Positions 9,403 through 19,002 of a DNA stretch of 64,000 nucleotides are shown here, piece by piece. A program made the translations under genes and the position numbers. Every line of letters begins with the position of its first letter. Position 1 is the first letter of the stretch. The notes under the pieces were generated by a model that did no database searches, had not been told where the DNA came from, and saw only the letters and a program-made list of their open reading frames with translations. Origin of the DNA: Pseudomonas chlororaphis subsp. chlororaphis (lineage in GTDB: Bacteria; Pseudomonadota; Gammaproteobacteria; Pseudomonadales; Pseudomonadaceae); the NCBI RefSeq assembly GCF_003945765.1, contig NZ_CP027712.1, positions 310,001 to 374,000 of the forward strand, read 5' to 3'.

Positions 9403-10449
9403 CTACGCGCTCTCGCGCTCGATCAGCCGGCACTGCAGCAGGTTCAGGCGCTGGACCTCGTCTTCCACCGGCAACACGCCCAGGCTTTCCAGGACCCGGG
9501 TCGCCGCCAGGACGCCGATCTCCAGTGCCGGTGGCTTGATGGTGCTCAGGCTGGGCAACAGCATCTCGGCAAAGGGGTAATCGCCGAAGCCCAGCACCGC
9601 GCACTCCTCGGGGATTTTCAGCCCCGCCCGTTGCCCGGCCAGGGAGCCGCCGGCGGCCAGGTTGTCGTTGGCGAAGATGATCGCGTCCGGGGGTGGGCGG
9701 GTTTTCATCAGGGCTTCCATGGCCTGCTTGCCGGCCTCGAACGGCGCTCGATCGGCATCCGGGGCGAACACCCAGGGTGCCAGGCCCAGTTCGCTCACGG
9801 TGGCGGCGTAACCGTCGCGGCGCTCCAGGGCGCTGAGGTCGCCGGGAGCGCTGTTCTGCACGAAGGCGATGCGCCGATAACCCTTGTCGTACAGATAACG
9901 CGTCGCCGTCACCCCGACCTGGTAATGGGAAAAGCCGATCTGCAGCGGTTCCCGCTGTGGCTGGTAGTCCCAGGTCTCGATCACCGGGATATCCGCCTCG
10001 GCGATCATCTTTTCAGTGCCCGGGCTATGGAAATGACTGGTCAGCACCAGGGCGGCCGGTGACCAGCCGAGAAAGGCCCGCACGGCGTTTTCTTCCTGTT
10101 GTGCATCGAAGTAGCTCGACGCCAGCAACAGCTGGTAACCGTGGCGGCTGAGGGTGTCGCTGAAGCCCTGGATGGTGTTGGCGAAAATCGGCCCGGAGAT
10201 GTTCGGGATCACCATGGCGACAATCTTGCCCCGGGTCGAGGCCAGGCCGCCGGCCACCAGGTTCGGCACGTAACCCAGTTCGGCCACTGCCCGGGCGATG
10301 CGCTCGCGACGTTCCGGCGAGACGCTGTCCGGCTGGTTGAAATAACGCGACACGGTGATCGCCGACACACCGGCCTGGCGGGCGACGGTGTTCAGGGTCA
10401 CCCGTCCGGCACCGCGGCGCTTGCGGCCTGGGGATTTTTCAACGGTCAA
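9403..10449 (-). CDS. LacI-family transcriptional regulator
   Basis: A 348-residue repressor-type regulator. An N-terminal LacI helix-turn-helix (VTLNTVARQAGVSAITVSRY, about residues 17-36) with the hinge region (GYVPNLVAGGLAS) is followed by a sugar-binding-protein-like effector domain. It resembles the gluconate-type GntR subgroup. It is divergent from a TonB-dependent receptor, and a perfect 14-base palindrome of LacI-operator type lies between them, so it most likely represses the receptor operon and responds to its imported ligand. The ligand is not known. Confidence 0.85.
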   Translation of the reverse strand: MTVEKSPGRKRRGAGRVTLNTVARQAGVSAITVSRYFNQPDSVSPERRERIARAVAELGYVPNLVAGGLASTRGKIVAMVIPNISGPIFANTIQGFSDTLSRHGYQLLLASSYFDAQQEENAVRAFLGWSPAALVLTSHFHSPGTEKMIAEADIPVIETWDYQPQREPLQIGFSHYQVGVTATRYLYDKGYRRIAFVQNSAPGDLSALERRDGYAATVSELGLAPWVFAPDADRAPFEAGKQAMEALMKTRPPPDAIIFANDNLAAGGSLAGQRAGLKIPEECAVLGFGDYPFAEMLLPSLSTIKPPALEIGVLAATRVLESLGVLPVEDEVQRLNLLQCRLIERESA

Positions 10450-10536
10450 AAGCGCGATCCTTTAAGTAACAAAAAGGCATATAAAAGTAATTTTTCAGTA
10501 TTTGACGATCTATGTGCAGCTTACCGATACTGGCGA

Positions 10537-10550
10537 TGTTAGCGCTAACA
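10537..10550. promoter_or_regulatory. Perfect palindrome, LacI-family operator candidate
   Basis: TGTTAGCGCTAACA is a perfect 14-base palindrome with the central CG step typical of LacI/GntR-family operators. It lies 87 bases upstream of the LacI-type regulator start and 106 bases upstream of the divergent TonB receptor start. Confidence 0.7.
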
Positions 10551-10655
10551 AAGCGCCTTGTCTGCTACTCGCTCGAGCGAATGTCCACGACAGATTTTTC
10601 GGCGCTGCCGGCGCAGATCGGCAGCGGTTAAGGGCAAATTCCGCGCAGGTGCAGC

Positions 10656-12914
10656 ATGCAGAGCATTCATGGGGATCAGCAGAAACGGGTGCGGTCGATC
10701 CGCGCCGCCAGCGCTTCACTGGCGTATTTGGGCTGGTGGCTGGCGGGGCTCGCCGTGCTGCCGCTGCCGGGCGCTTTCGCCGCTGACAGCGACAGCGCGG
10801 CGCAGGGCCAGGAGCCGACGCTGAAGTCGGTGACAGTCACCGCCACCCGCCGCGAAGAGTCGCTGCAAAAAGTGCCGGTGGCGGTGTCGGTGGTCGATGG
10901 CGAGCAACTGGAGCGCGACAATCGCAACGGTGTCGCCAGCATCGTGCAACAGGTGCCGTCGCTGAACTTCCGCACCGGCGCTTCGAACAAGGACACCTCG
11001 CTGTTCATCCGCGGCGTGGGCACCATTTCCACCTCGCCCGGCGTGGAGCCGACCGTGGCCACGGTGATCGATGGCGTGGTCTACGGCCGCCCGGGCCAGG
11101 CTACCCTCGACCTGCTGGACCTGGAACGCATCGAAGTTTTGCGCGGTCCGCAAGGCACCTTGTTCGGCAAGAACGCTTCGGCCGGCGTGCTGAATATCGT
11201 GACCAGGGCGCCGACCGTCGAGACCCATGGCTACATCGACCAGAGCTACTACAGCGGCAACGAAAGCCGCACCCGGTTCGGCATCGGCGGCAGCCTGATT
11301 CCCGACACGCTCAAGGGTTCGATCACCACCCTGTTTGGCAGCTACGACGGCAACGTCGACAACCGGCGCAACGGGCATGAGGTCAACGGCTACAATCGCA
11401 AGGGCGTGCGCGGCAAGCTGGCGTTCACCCCCAGCGACGACCTCACCTTCACCCTGGCGGCCGACTACATGCAGTCCCATGACGACGCGCCCAATGGCGT
11501 TGTCGCCAAGGCCCTGGCTCCGGCCTTCGCCAATGCCCTGCGCCCGGTCCGGGCCAGCAGCGACAACCGCGATATCAACACCGATACCCGTACCCACGTC
11601 GAAGACATCAACAAAGGTTTGTCCGGCCAGCTGGACTGGAGTCTTGGCGATTACACCCTGACCTCGATCACCGCCTGGCGCGGCTGGAACAACACCCAGT
11701 ATCAGGACGGCGACCGCCTGGGCGCCGTTACCGCCGCTTTCCCCGGTACCGCCGACAAAGGCGACCTGGACTACAACCAGTACTCTCAGGAGCTGCGCCT
11801 GGCCTCGCCCAAGGGGCAATTTCTCGAGTACGTCGGCGGGTTGTTCTACATGCACGGCAAGGATGAAGAAACCTACCGGCGCACCCTGACCACTACCACC
11901 GCGATCAACCGTGGCATCGCCGACTACAGCACCACCAGCGACAGCTACTCGGTGTTCGGCGAAACCACCCTGAACTTCACCTCGGACCTGCGCGGGATCG
12001 CCGGCCTGCGCTGGACCCACGACGACCTGGAATACGAGCACCGCCGCGTATCCACCTCGGCCACCACCGTCAGCGGCATTCAGCCCGGCACCAGCAGCTC
12101 GGGCTCGGTGGATGAGGACGGTTGGTCCGGGCGCCTGGGCCTGCAGTACGACCTGAGCGATGCGGTCACCACCTACCTGACCTATTCACGCGGCTACAAG
12201 GGGCCGGCCTACAACGTGTTCTTCAACATGCAGCCGCGGGACACCGAGGCGCTGAAGCCGGAAACCTCCAACACCTGGGAGGCCGGGATCAAGGCCACGG
12301 CCTGGAACAAGCGTCTGACCGCCAACCTGGCGATCTTCCACAGCGACTACGACAACTATCAGGCGAACTTCTTCGACACCGTCGCCGGGCAGGTGGTGAC
12401 CCGCCTGATCAATGCCGGCAGCGTTAGCACCGAAGGCGTCGAGCTGGATTACGCCTTGCAGGCCACCCAGCAACTGAAGATCTCCGGCGCGCTGGCCTAT
12501 ACCCGTGCGCGGATCGACGAATTCGCCTGCCCGGCGGGCGCGGCGGCTTCTTGCAACGTCAACGGCAAGCCGCTGCCATTCAGCCCTGATTGGAAAAGCT
12601 ATGTGCGGGCCGATTACAGCATCCCGCTGGATAACGGCCTGGATATCGAACTGGGCACCGATTACAGCTGGCAGAGCGAAGTGCAGTACGACATCAGCCA
12701 GAACGCCGACACCAGGCAGGGGGCCTACGGCATCTGGAACGCCAGCATCGCCCTGGCCGACTACAACCAGGGCTGGCGCGTGGCGCTGCTGGGCAAGAAC
12801 CTCGCCGACAAGTCCTATTCGCCGCTGCTGGCCAGTGGCGGCAATTACATCTACCGCGCCGTGCCACGGGATGACGAACGTTATTTCGGGGTACAGGTGC
12901 GCAAGGATTTTTGA
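10656..12914 (+). CDS. TonB-dependent outer-membrane receptor
   Basis: A 752-residue outer-membrane receptor that takes up a ligand using TonB energy. A signal region ends near residue 42 (GAFAADSD). A TonB-box-like stretch (LKSVTVTATR, about 56-65), a plug domain (RGPQGTLFGKNASAGVLNIV, about 160-180) and a beta-barrel ending in the outer-membrane signature VQVRKDF with terminal Phe follow. The unusually long N-terminus before the signal hydrophobic core may mean that an internal start is used. It heads a unit with a flavin monooxygenase and an aldo-keto reductase, with a LacI regulator opposite. The receptor lacks the FecA-type signalling extension. Ligand unknown; an organosulfur or sugar-like compound fits the context. 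Confidence 0.85.
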   Translation: MQSIHGDQQKRVRSIRAASASLAYLGWWLAGLAVLPLPGAFAADSDSAAQGQEPTLKSVTVTATRREESLQKVPVAVSVVDGEQLERDNRNGVASIVQQVPSLNFRTGASNKDTSLFIRGVGTISTSPGVEPTVATVIDGVVYGRPGQATLDLLDLERIEVLRGPQGTLFGKNASAGVLNIVTRAPTVETHGYIDQSYYSGNESRTRFGIGGSLIPDTLKGSITTLFGSYDGNVDNRRNGHEVNGYNRKGVRGKLAFTPSDDLTFTLAADYMQSHDDAPNGVVAKALAPAFANALRPVRASSDNRDINTDTRTHVEDINKGLSGQLDWSLGDYTLTSITAWRGWNNTQYQDGDRLGAVTAAFPGTADKGDLDYNQYSQELRLASPKGQFLEYVGGLFYMHGKDEETYRRTLTTTTAINRGIADYSTTSDSYSVFGETTLNFTSDLRGIAGLRWTHDDLEYEHRRVSTSATTVSGIQPGTSSSGSVDEDGWSGRLGLQYDLSDAVTTYLTYSRGYKGPAYNVFFNMQPRDTEALKPETSNTWEAGIKATAWNKRLTANLAIFHSDYDNYQANFFDTVAGQVVTRLINAGSVSTEGVELDYALQATQQLKISGALAYTRARIDEFACPAGAAASCNVNGKPLPFSPDWKSYVRADYSIPLDNGLDIELGTDYSWQSEVQYDISQNADTRQGAYGIWNASIALADYNQGWRVALLGKNLADKSYSPLLASGGNYIYRAVPRDDERYFGVQVRKDF

Positions 12915-12960
12915 GCCGTTGCGTGCAACGACCCTCAATGACTGCTTCAAGGAAAAGACC

Positions 12961-14286
12961 ATGACCCACCCAAGACAACTCAAGCTCGGCGCCTTTCTGA
13001 TGGCCACCGGTCATCACGTTGCCGCCTGGCGGCATCCGTACGTACCGGCGGATGCCGGACTAGACTTTTCTGCGTACAGGCAGCTGGCCCGGATCGCCGA
13101 GGCAGCGAAGTTCGATGCCCTGTTTCTGGCTGACAGCGTGGCCGCCGCAACGGGCCCCGAGGCCCACAGAATGGCGCGTTCGGAGCAGTTTGAGCCCTTG
13201 ACTTTGCTGGCTGCCCTCAGCGTCGTGACCGAGCATATTGGGCTAATTGCCACTAGCACTACGAGCTATAACGTACCGTACCATGTAGCACGTAAGTACG
13301 CTTCGCTGGATCACCTGTCGGGTGGAAGGGCAGGTTGGAATCTGGTGACTTCCGACAATGCGGCCGAAGCGCAGAATTTCGGTCGCGACGAGCATTTGGG
13401 CCATGCCGAGCGTTACAGCCGCGCCCGCGAGTTCCATGCAGTGGTCACCGGGCTTTGGGACAGTTGGCAGGACGACGCCTTTGTCCGCGACAAAAGCAGC
13501 GGCCAGTATTACGACCCGGCCAAGCTGCATGTGCTGGACCACCAGGGCGAACACTTCCGGGTCAAGGGCCCGCTGAATGTGGCGCGCCCGCCCCAGGGCT
13601 ATCCGGTGATCGTCCAGGCCGGTTCCTCCGAAGCCGGACGCGAGCTGGCGGCGCAGACCGCCGAGGTGGTATTCACCGCCCAGACCTCACTGGCCAGCGC
13701 CCAGGCGTTTTATGCCGACCTCAAGGGGCGCCTGGCCCGCTACGGACGCGGCGCCGATTCATTGAAAGTCATGCCCGGGGTATTCGTGGTGGTGGGGCAG
13801 AGCGAAAGTGAGGCCCGGGAAAAATATGAATCGTTTCAGCAATGGGTCGAACCCGAGGTTGGCGTGGCCCTGCTTGGGCGTATGCTGGGCAACTTCGACC
13901 TGTCGCAGTACCCGTTGGACGGCCCGCTGCCCGCGCTGCCATTGACCGAAAGCGGCCAGCAAAGCCGGCAGAAGCTGCTGGTGGAACTGGCCGGCAAGGA
14001 CAACCTGAGTCTGGCCGAGCTGGGCCGGAAAATCGCCGGGGGCCGGGGGCACTACAGCTTGATCGGCACGCCGGCGCAGATCGCCGACGAGCTGCAAGGC
14101 TGGTTCGAGGAAGGCGCGGCGGATGGCTTCAACGTGCTGGTGCCGCACCTGCCGGGCGGGCTCCAGGACTTTGCCGGCGCCGTGGTACCGGAACTGCAAC
14201 GACGCGGGTTGTTCAGAACCGAATACGAGGGCAAGACGTTGCGCGAGAACCTGGGGCTGGCGCGACCGAAGAATCAATTTGCATAG
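12961..14286 (+). CDS. LLM-class flavin-dependent monooxygenase (NtaA/SnaA/DszA/SoxA type)
   Basis: A 441-residue FMNH2-dependent monooxygenase of the bacterial luciferase superfamily. Its closest resemblance is to the NtaA/SnaA/DszA group, which oxidises compounds such as nitrilotriacetate, dibenzothiophene sulfone or other organosulfur and amine substrates. The family block DHLSGGRAGWNLVTS lies around residues 118-132, with WDSWQDDA and HxGxxFxVxGPLNV segments following. AAGGA lies upstream of the ATG at 12961, 46 bases after the TonB receptor. No flavin reductase partner is adjacent. The first ~120 codons use more A/T-ending codons than the rest. The link to sulfur scavenging is inferred from the tau operon nearby. 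Confidence 0.82.
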   Translation: MTHPRQLKLGAFLMATGHHVAAWRHPYVPADAGLDFSAYRQLARIAEAAKFDALFLADSVAAATGPEAHRMARSEQFEPLTLLAALSVVTEHIGLIATSTTSYNVPYHVARKYASLDHLSGGRAGWNLVTSDNAAEAQNFGRDEHLGHAERYSRAREFHAVVTGLWDSWQDDAFVRDKSSGQYYDPAKLHVLDHQGEHFRVKGPLNVARPPQGYPVIVQAGSSEAGRELAAQTAEVVFTAQTSLASAQAFYADLKGRLARYGRGADSLKVMPGVFVVVGQSESEAREKYESFQQWVEPEVGVALLGRMLGNFDLSQYPLDGPLPALPLTESGQQSRQKLLVELAGKDNLSLAELGRKIAGGRGHYSLIGTPAQIADELQGWFEEGAADGFNVLVPHLPGGLQDFAGAVVPELQRRGLFRTEYEGKTLRENLGLARPKNQFA

Positions 14287-14367
14287 AGAGGCAGACGACC
14301 GCGGCGCGGTCGATCGCGAAACCTGAAGGCTTCAAACCACAGCGTCCCGCCAATGAGAGAGGATTCG

Positions 14368-15405
14368 ATGACTTACCTTGCTGCCGAAAACCGCTACGAC
14401 TCCATCCCCTACCGCCGCGTCGGACGCAGCGGCCTGGTGCTGCCGGCGCTGTCCCTGGGCCTGTGGCACAACTTCGGCGACAGTACGCCGATCGACACCC
14501 AGCGTTCGTTGCTGCGCACCGCCTTCGACCTGGGCATCAACCACTTCGACCTGGCCAACAACTACGGCCCGCCCTATGGCAGCGCCGAGATCAATTTCGG
14601 TCGTCTGTTGCGTGAAGACTTCAAGCGGTATCGCGACGAGCTGATCATCTCCAGCAAGGCCGGTTGGGATATGTGGCCCGGTCCGTATGGCCAGGGCGGT
14701 GGCTCGCGCAAATACGTGCTGGCCAGCCTCGACCAGAGCCTGCAGCGCCTGGGCCTCGACTATGTGGATATCTTCTATTCCCACCGCTTCGACCCGGACA
14801 CCCCGCTGGAAGAAACCGCCAGCGCCCTGGCCACCGCGGTGCAGCAGGGCAAGGCGCTGTACATCGGTATCTCGTCTTACTCGGGGGTGAAGACCCGTGA
14901 GATCGCAGCCTTGCTCAAGGAGTGGAAAGTGCCGCTGCTGATCCACCAGCCGGCCTATAACCTGCTCAACCGCTGGGTGGAAAAGGATCTGCTGGACACC
15001 ACCGAAGAACTCGGCGCCGGGGTGATCGCCTTCACGCCGTTGGCCCAGGGCCTGCTGACCGACAAGTACCTCAATGGCATTCCCGAGGATGCGCGGGTCA
15101 ACCGCCCGGGCGGTGGTTCGCTGCAAGCCTCGCACCTGTCCGAGGCCAACCTCGCCCATGTGCGCGCCCTCAACGAAATCGCCCAGCGTCGTGGCCAGAG
15201 CCTGGCGCAACTGGCCCTGGCCTGGACCCTGCGCGATCCGCGGGTGACCTCGGCCCTGATCGGCGCCAGCCGGCCGGAGCAGATTGTCGAGAACGTCGGT
15301 GCATTGCAGAACCTGAACTTCAGCGCCGAAGAACTGGCAGAGATCGATCGTTTTGCCCGCGAAGGCGGGATCAATCTGTGGGAGAAGCCTTCAACCGCGG
15401 AATAG
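14368..15405 (+). CDS. Aldo-keto reductase (YghZ-like)
   Basis: NADPH-dependent carbonyl reductase of 345 residues, close to the YghZ/Gpr group that reduces L-glyceraldehyde 3-phosphate and methylglyoxal. The catalytic tetrad is visible: Asp and Tyr in HFDLANNYGPPYG (around 53-65), Lys in IISSKAGWD (around 94) and His in FYSHRFD (around 133). The C-terminal IGASRPEQIVENV binds NADP. The ATG at 14368 has GAGG 5 bases upstream; an ATG at 14353 overlaps that ribosome site. It is the third gene of the TonB receptor / monooxygenase unit and may process an aldehyde released by the monooxygenase. Confidence 0.82.
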   Translation: MTYLAAENRYDSIPYRRVGRSGLVLPALSLGLWHNFGDSTPIDTQRSLLRTAFDLGINHFDLANNYGPPYGSAEINFGRLLREDFKRYRDELIISSKAGWDMWPGPYGQGGGSRKYVLASLDQSLQRLGLDYVDIFYSHRFDPDTPLEETASALATAVQQGKALYIGISSYSGVKTREIAALLKEWKVPLLIHQPAYNLLNRWVEKDLLDTTEELGAGVIAFTPLAQGLLTDKYLNGIPEDARVNRPGGGSLQASHLSEANLAHVRALNEIAQRRGQSLAQLALAWTLRDPRVTSALIGASRPEQIVENVGALQNLNFSAEELAEIDRFAREGGINLWEKPSTAE

Positions 15406-15440
15406 AGCCTACCGTCATGTTGCAAGGCTGCCGCGGCTTC

Positions 15441-15521
15441 TGTAGGAGCCAGGCTTGCCGGCGATCCAGAGGGCATGTGCTGTCAGGCATGCCGCCATCG
15501 CGAGCAAGCTGCGCTCCTACA
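15441..15521. repeat. Type-B REP doublet
   Basis: TGTAGGAGCCAGGCTTGCCG at the left and an inverted partner ending GCTGCGCTCCTACA at the right. The loop contains an extra GGCATG / CATGCC dyad. This is the second Pseudomonas REP family of the window and lies between the convergent aldo-keto reductase and toxin genes. Confidence 0.8.
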
Positions 15522-15554
15522 GGGGATCTGTGTCGGACTGGACTCTGTGGCCGT

Positions 15555-15983
15555 TCAGATTTCGAGTGGCAGCCAGGGGTTGATAACGATCAACCCGGTG
15601 TCGCTGAAGTCCTTGGCGTTACGGGTGGCGATCGCCGCGTCGTGGACGCGGCATATGGCCGCAATTTGCGCATCCACCAGGCTGATCGGACGCCCCAGGC
15701 TTTCCCGGTGCGAAATCAGATGGGCGTAGTAAAGAGCCGCCTGGGTCCCGAAGGGCACGATGCGGTCGATGAAATCTTCCTCGAACATCGCCAGGGCCGA
15801 CGCATGGAGCATCTGTTTGCGCTTGCCGTGGGGCAGGCGCGCGATGCCGTGAAGAATCTCGGCCATGGTCATGGCGCTGATGTAGAGGTCTTCGACAGGT
15901 TGCGCTTCGATCCACAGCAATACCGATGCGTCCGGTTGGGGACGCATCAGTTCCGACAGCACATTAGTGTCGAGCACGATCAT
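15555..15983 (-). CDS. PIN-domain toxin (VapC/FitB type)
   Basis: A 142-residue PIN-domain ribonuclease toxin, most like FitB. Acidic active-site residues are visible: Asp in MIVLDTNVLSE (residue 5), Glu in MTMAEILHG (around 42), Asp in SLVDAQIAA (around 104) and a further Asp near 122 (NAKDF). It is encoded second in the pair and its ATG overlaps the antitoxin stop by four bases (ATGA). Predicted to cleave RNA when released from the antitoxin. All key residues are present, so it looks active. Confidence 0.86.
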   Translation of the reverse strand: MIVLDTNVLSELMRPQPDASVLLWIEAQPVEDLYISAMTMAEILHGIARLPHGKRKQMLHASALAMFEEDFIDRIVPFGTQAALYYAHLISHRESLGRPISLVDAQIAAICRVHDAAIATRNAKDFSDTGLIVINPWLPLEI

Positions 15984-16225
15984 TCGCCCAGATCCACCAC
16001 GCGTGCCGGCTCGGTACGTTCGGGCAGCTCAAGCTTCGCTCCGCCAGCCTCGGCAAAGCGTGCCCGGATACGACTGGCCAGGCCTTGGCTGTCGGCTGTT
16101 CTGTTCAGGGCGCGGCGCAAAATCAAGCGGGCTTCTTCTTCCATGGAGTGGCCGTTGTGGGCGGCTTCTATGCGCAGGCGCTCTTTGATGTGGTCGTCCA
16201 GGTTTCGGATTGTCAGGCTGGCCAT
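15980..16225 (-). CDS. Ribbon-helix-helix antitoxin (FitA/VapB type)
   Basis: An 81-residue antitoxin with an N-terminal Arc-type ribbon-helix-helix domain (MASLTIRNLDDHIKERLRIE) that binds DNA as a dimer. A C-terminal tail after residue 50 would wrap the toxin. GGAGG sits 5 bases upstream of the ATG. It is translationally coupled to the PIN toxin. The inverted repeat directly upstream is the likely autoregulatory operator. Confidence 0.86.
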   Translation of the reverse strand: MASLTIRNLDDHIKERLRIEAAHNGHSMEEEARLILRRALNRTADSQGLASRIRARFAEAGGAKLELPERTEPARVVDLGE

Positions 16226-16242
16226 GGGTTCCTCCGAATGAA

Positions 16243-16260
16243 ATCAATGCAATCATTGAT
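16243..16260. promoter_or_regulatory. Inverted repeat operator of the FitAB-like pair
   Basis: ATCAATG and CATTGAT, exact complements separated by CAAT, lie 18 bases upstream of the antitoxin start on the minus strand. The position and symmetry fit binding by the ribbon-helix-helix antitoxin. Confidence 0.6.
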
Positions 16261-16352
16261 AGCATAGCCGTGCATCATCGAGGGTGGACAACCACTTGTC
16301 GTTTGGTGACGCCGCAATCACCCGCCAGTCCTGCTGCAGTCATGAGTATCGG

Positions 16353-17192
16353 TTATCGGAAAAACGGCACATCTCCGAGAATCGTCGCGCGGTGCATCAC
16401 GCGGCGTTGCGGACGGTAGTCGTCGACCGCGTAGTGCTGGGTCACGCGGTTGTCCCAGAAGGCCACGTCGTTGATCTGCCAGCGCCAGCGGATGGTGAAT
16501 TCCGGGCGGGTGGCGTGGGCGAACAGCAGTTTCAGGATGACTTCGCTTTCGCTGTCCGACAGCTCGTTGATCCTGGTGGTGAAGCCTTCGTTGACGAACA
16601 GCGACTTGCGCCCGCTGACCGGGTGGGTGCGGATCACCGGGTGCGACAGCGGCGGGTTTTTCCGCTTGGCTTCTTCCCAGCGCGCCAGGTCTTGCGGGGT
16701 ATTGCCGAAGCGCTCCAGGGGAAAGGACTTGATGAATTCGTGAGTCGCGGTCAGGCCCTGCAGCAGGTTTTTCATCGGCTCCGAGAGCGCCTCATAGGCC
16801 GCGATGCCGCTGGCCCACAGGGTATCGCCACCGTAGGCCGGCAACAGCTTGGCGCTGAGCACCGCGCCCAGGGCCGGGGTCGGCAGGAAGGTGACGTCGG
16901 TGTGCCAGATGGCGTTGTCGCGTACGTCGGTTTGCGCGGTGTCGAGGATCAGCACTTGCGGCTGTTCCGGCACGTTGGGGTAGATCGGATGGATATGCAG
17001 GTCGCCAAAGTTCGCCGCGAAGCGCGCCTGTTGCTGCGGGTCGATCGGCTGGTCGCGGAAGAACAGCACCTGATGCTGGAGCAGCGCCTGCTCGATGATG
17101 TCGCGCTGTTCGCTGGCTAGCGGTTGGCTGATATCGACGCCGCTGATCTGGGCGCCCAGGGCGGAGCTTAAAGGGGTGATGGTCAGGCTCAT
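16353..17192 (-). CDS. tauD: Taurine dioxygenase
   Basis: Fe(II)/2-oxoglutarate-dependent dioxygenase, 279 residues, that oxidises taurine to release sulfite and aminoacetaldehyde. The iron ligands are visible as HTD in IWHTDVTF (around residue 98-105) and the distal His in [12 protein letters not shown] near the C-terminus (around 260), followed by the Arg that binds 2-oxoglutarate. It is the last gene of tauABCD, 84 bases after tauC. Expression is expected only under sulfate limitation. Confidence 0.92.
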   Translation of the reverse strand: MSLTITPLSSALGAQISGVDISQPLASEQRDIIEQALLQHQVLFFRDQPIDPQQQARFAANFGDLHIHPIYPNVPEQPQVLILDTAQTDVRDNAIWHTDVTFLPTPALGAVLSAKLLPAYGGDTLWASGIAAYEALSEPMKNLLQGLTATHEFIKSFPLERFGNTPQDLARWEEAKRKNPPLSHPVIRTHPVSGRKSLFVNEGFTTRINELSDSESEVILKLLFAHATRPEFTIRWRWQINDVAFWDNRVTQHYAVDDYRPQRRVMHRATILGDVPFFR

Positions 17193-17276
17193 GTCGTTCT
17201 CGAATGGAGCGCCGAATTGCCGGCGTGGTCAGTTCTGTCTGTAAGAAATCTTGCCCGCTACAGGGTTACCGGGGTC

Positions 17277-18116
17277 TCAATGGGCCTGGCCGTGCCAGGG
17301 CACCAGCTTGCGCTGCAGGGCGCGCAGGCCCATTTCCATGGCGAAGGCGATCAGGGCGATGACCAGGATCCCCAGTACCACCACATCGGTGACCAGGAAC
17401 TGGGCGGCGGATTGCACCATGAACCCCAGGCCGCTGGTGGCGGCGATCAGTTCGGCGGCGACCAGGGTCGACCAGCCCACCCCGAGGCCGATGCGCACGC
17501 CGGTGAGGATGTCCGGCAGGGCGCTGGGCAGGATCACATGGCGAATCAGCTGGGCCCGGGTCGCGCCCAGGGACTGCGCGGCGCGCAGCCGGGTCGGGTC
17601 CACGGTGCGTACGCCGGTGGCGGTGGCGATGGCGATCGGGGCGAAGATCGCCAGGTAGATCAGCAGCACCTTGGACAGCTCGCCGATGCCGCACCAGATG
17701 ACGATCAGCGGCAGATAGGCCAGGGGTGGAATCGGCCGGTAGAACTCGATCAGCGGGTCCAGCACGCCGCGGGCGATGCGGTTGTGGCCGATGGCGATGC
17801 CCACCGGGATCGCGGTCAGCACGGCAAAACCCAGGGCCAGACCGATGCGTCCGAGGCTTGCGCCCAGGTGCTGCCACAGGGTGGAGTCCATATAGCCGCT
17901 GGTCACCAGCAGCCAGCCCTTTTGCAGCACGGCGGAAGGTGGCGGTAGGAACAGCGGTTCGATCAGGCCGCTGGCCGTCACTGCCCACCACAGGGCGAGC
18001 AGCACGACCAGGGTCAGCACGCTGATCCAGCGAGTGCTCAGGCTGCGGCGCAGGGGCACCGTGGTGTGCGGGTTAGCGGCTTTGGTCGTGGTGGCCGGAA
18101 GGTCGTAGCTGTTCAT
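17277..18116 (-). CDS. tauC: Taurine ABC transporter permease
   Basis: Inner-membrane permease subunit, 279 residues, with about six hydrophobic helices and the ABC permease EAA-type loop ([20 protein letters not shown], about residue 175-194) that contacts the ATPase. It belongs to the SsuC/TauC nitrate-sulfonate-taurine family. Its start overlaps the tauB stop by four bases (ATGA). It acts with TauA and TauB in taurine import. Confidence 0.92.
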   Translation of the reverse strand: MNSYDLPATTTKAANPHTTVPLRRSLSTRWISVLTLVVLLALWWAVTASGLIEPLFLPPPSAVLQKGWLLVTSGYMDSTLWQHLGASLGRIGLALGFAVLTAIPVGIAIGHNRIARGVLDPLIEFYRPIPPLAYLPLIVIWCGIGELSKVLLIYLAIFAPIAIATATGVRTVDPTRLRAAQSLGATRAQLIRHVILPSALPDILTGVRIGLGVGWSTLVAAELIAATSGLGFMVQSAAQFLVTDVVVLGILVIALIAFAMEMGLRALQRKLVPWHGQAH

Positions 18117-18907
18117 GCGCGCTCCTGCCGCAAGACGGCACTGCGTTGGGAGAACACCCGGGCCAGCACGTGTTCGCGGGTTTCGATAAAGCGTGGATCG
18201 GACTTGATTGCCCGGGCCGATTCGCCGGCCGCGTAACGCCGGCCGAAGTCCAGGCTCAAGCGCTCGACGATTTGCCCCGGGTTGGGAGCCAGCAGGATCA
18301 GGTCGGTGGCGAGGAATACCGCTTCCTCGATGTCGTGGGTAATCAGGAACACCGGCTTGGCGGTGCGTTGCCAGACTTGCAGCAACAGCTCCTGCATCTG
18401 CTCGCGGGTGAAGGCATCGAGGGCGCCGAAGGGTTCGTCCATCAGCAGCAGCCGTGGGTCGGCGGCCAGGGCGCGGGCCAGGCCCACACGCTGGCGTTGT
18501 CCGCCGGAGAGCTGCCAGATGCGCCGTTTGTCGAAGCCGGCCAGGTCCACCAGCGCGAGCATTTCCCGGGCGCGGGCTTCGCGCGGGTCGCGGGCAATGC
18601 CGGCCAGTTCGAGGCCGAAGCCGACATTGGCCAGCACGTCCTGCCAGGGCAGCAGGGCATCGTCCTGGAACACCACGCCGCGTTCGGCGCTCGGGCCGGC
18701 GACTGGCACGCCGTCCAGGGTGATGCGCCCGGCGCTGGGCTCGACGAAACCGGCGATCAGGTTCAACAGCGAAGTCTTGCCACTGCCGGAAGGGCCGAGG
18801 GCGACCAGCAGCTGCTGGGGCCCGAGCGTCAGGGAAATATCCGCCAGCACCGGTTCGGCGGCGCCGGGGTACTGTGCGCTGATGCGCTCCAGTTGTAGCA
18901 AAGCCAT
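18113..18907 (-). CDS. tauB: Taurine ABC transporter ATP-binding protein
   Basis: A 264-residue ABC ATPase. Walker [10 protein letters not shown] (around residue 37-45), signature [15 protein letters not shown] (around 134) and Walker [13 protein letters not shown] (around 155) are all intact. The ATG at 18907 is preferred because AAGGAG lies about 9 bases upstream. An in-frame TTG at 18928 would place that ribosome site inside the gene. It powers taurine import through TauC. Confidence 0.92.
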   Translation of the reverse strand: MALLQLERISAQYPGAAEPVLADISLTLGPQQLLVALGPSGSGKTSLLNLIAGFVEPSAGRITLDGVPVAGPSAERGVVFQDDALLPWQDVLANVGFGLELAGIARDPREARAREMLALVDLAGFDKRRIWQLSGGQRQRVGLARALAADPRLLLMDEPFGALDAFTREQMQELLLQVWQRTAKPVFLITHDIEEAVFLATDLILLAPNPGQIVERLSLDFGRRYAAGESARAIKSDPRFIETREHVLARVFSQRSAVLRQERA

Positions 18908-19002
18908 GGCGGCGCGCTCCTTGTTCAAATGCAGCCTTTGTCGAGGTGAGACGCTGTACGAGAAGCGCCGGGCCTGGGCCCGGCGACCTCTGCGGCTGAC
19001 CT

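Noticed and set aside
12505..12960. N-terminal extension of the monooxygenase frame into the TonB receptor gene
   Set aside because: The frame is open but overlaps a real gene. The ATG at 12961 has a ribosome site and gives a normal family N-terminus.
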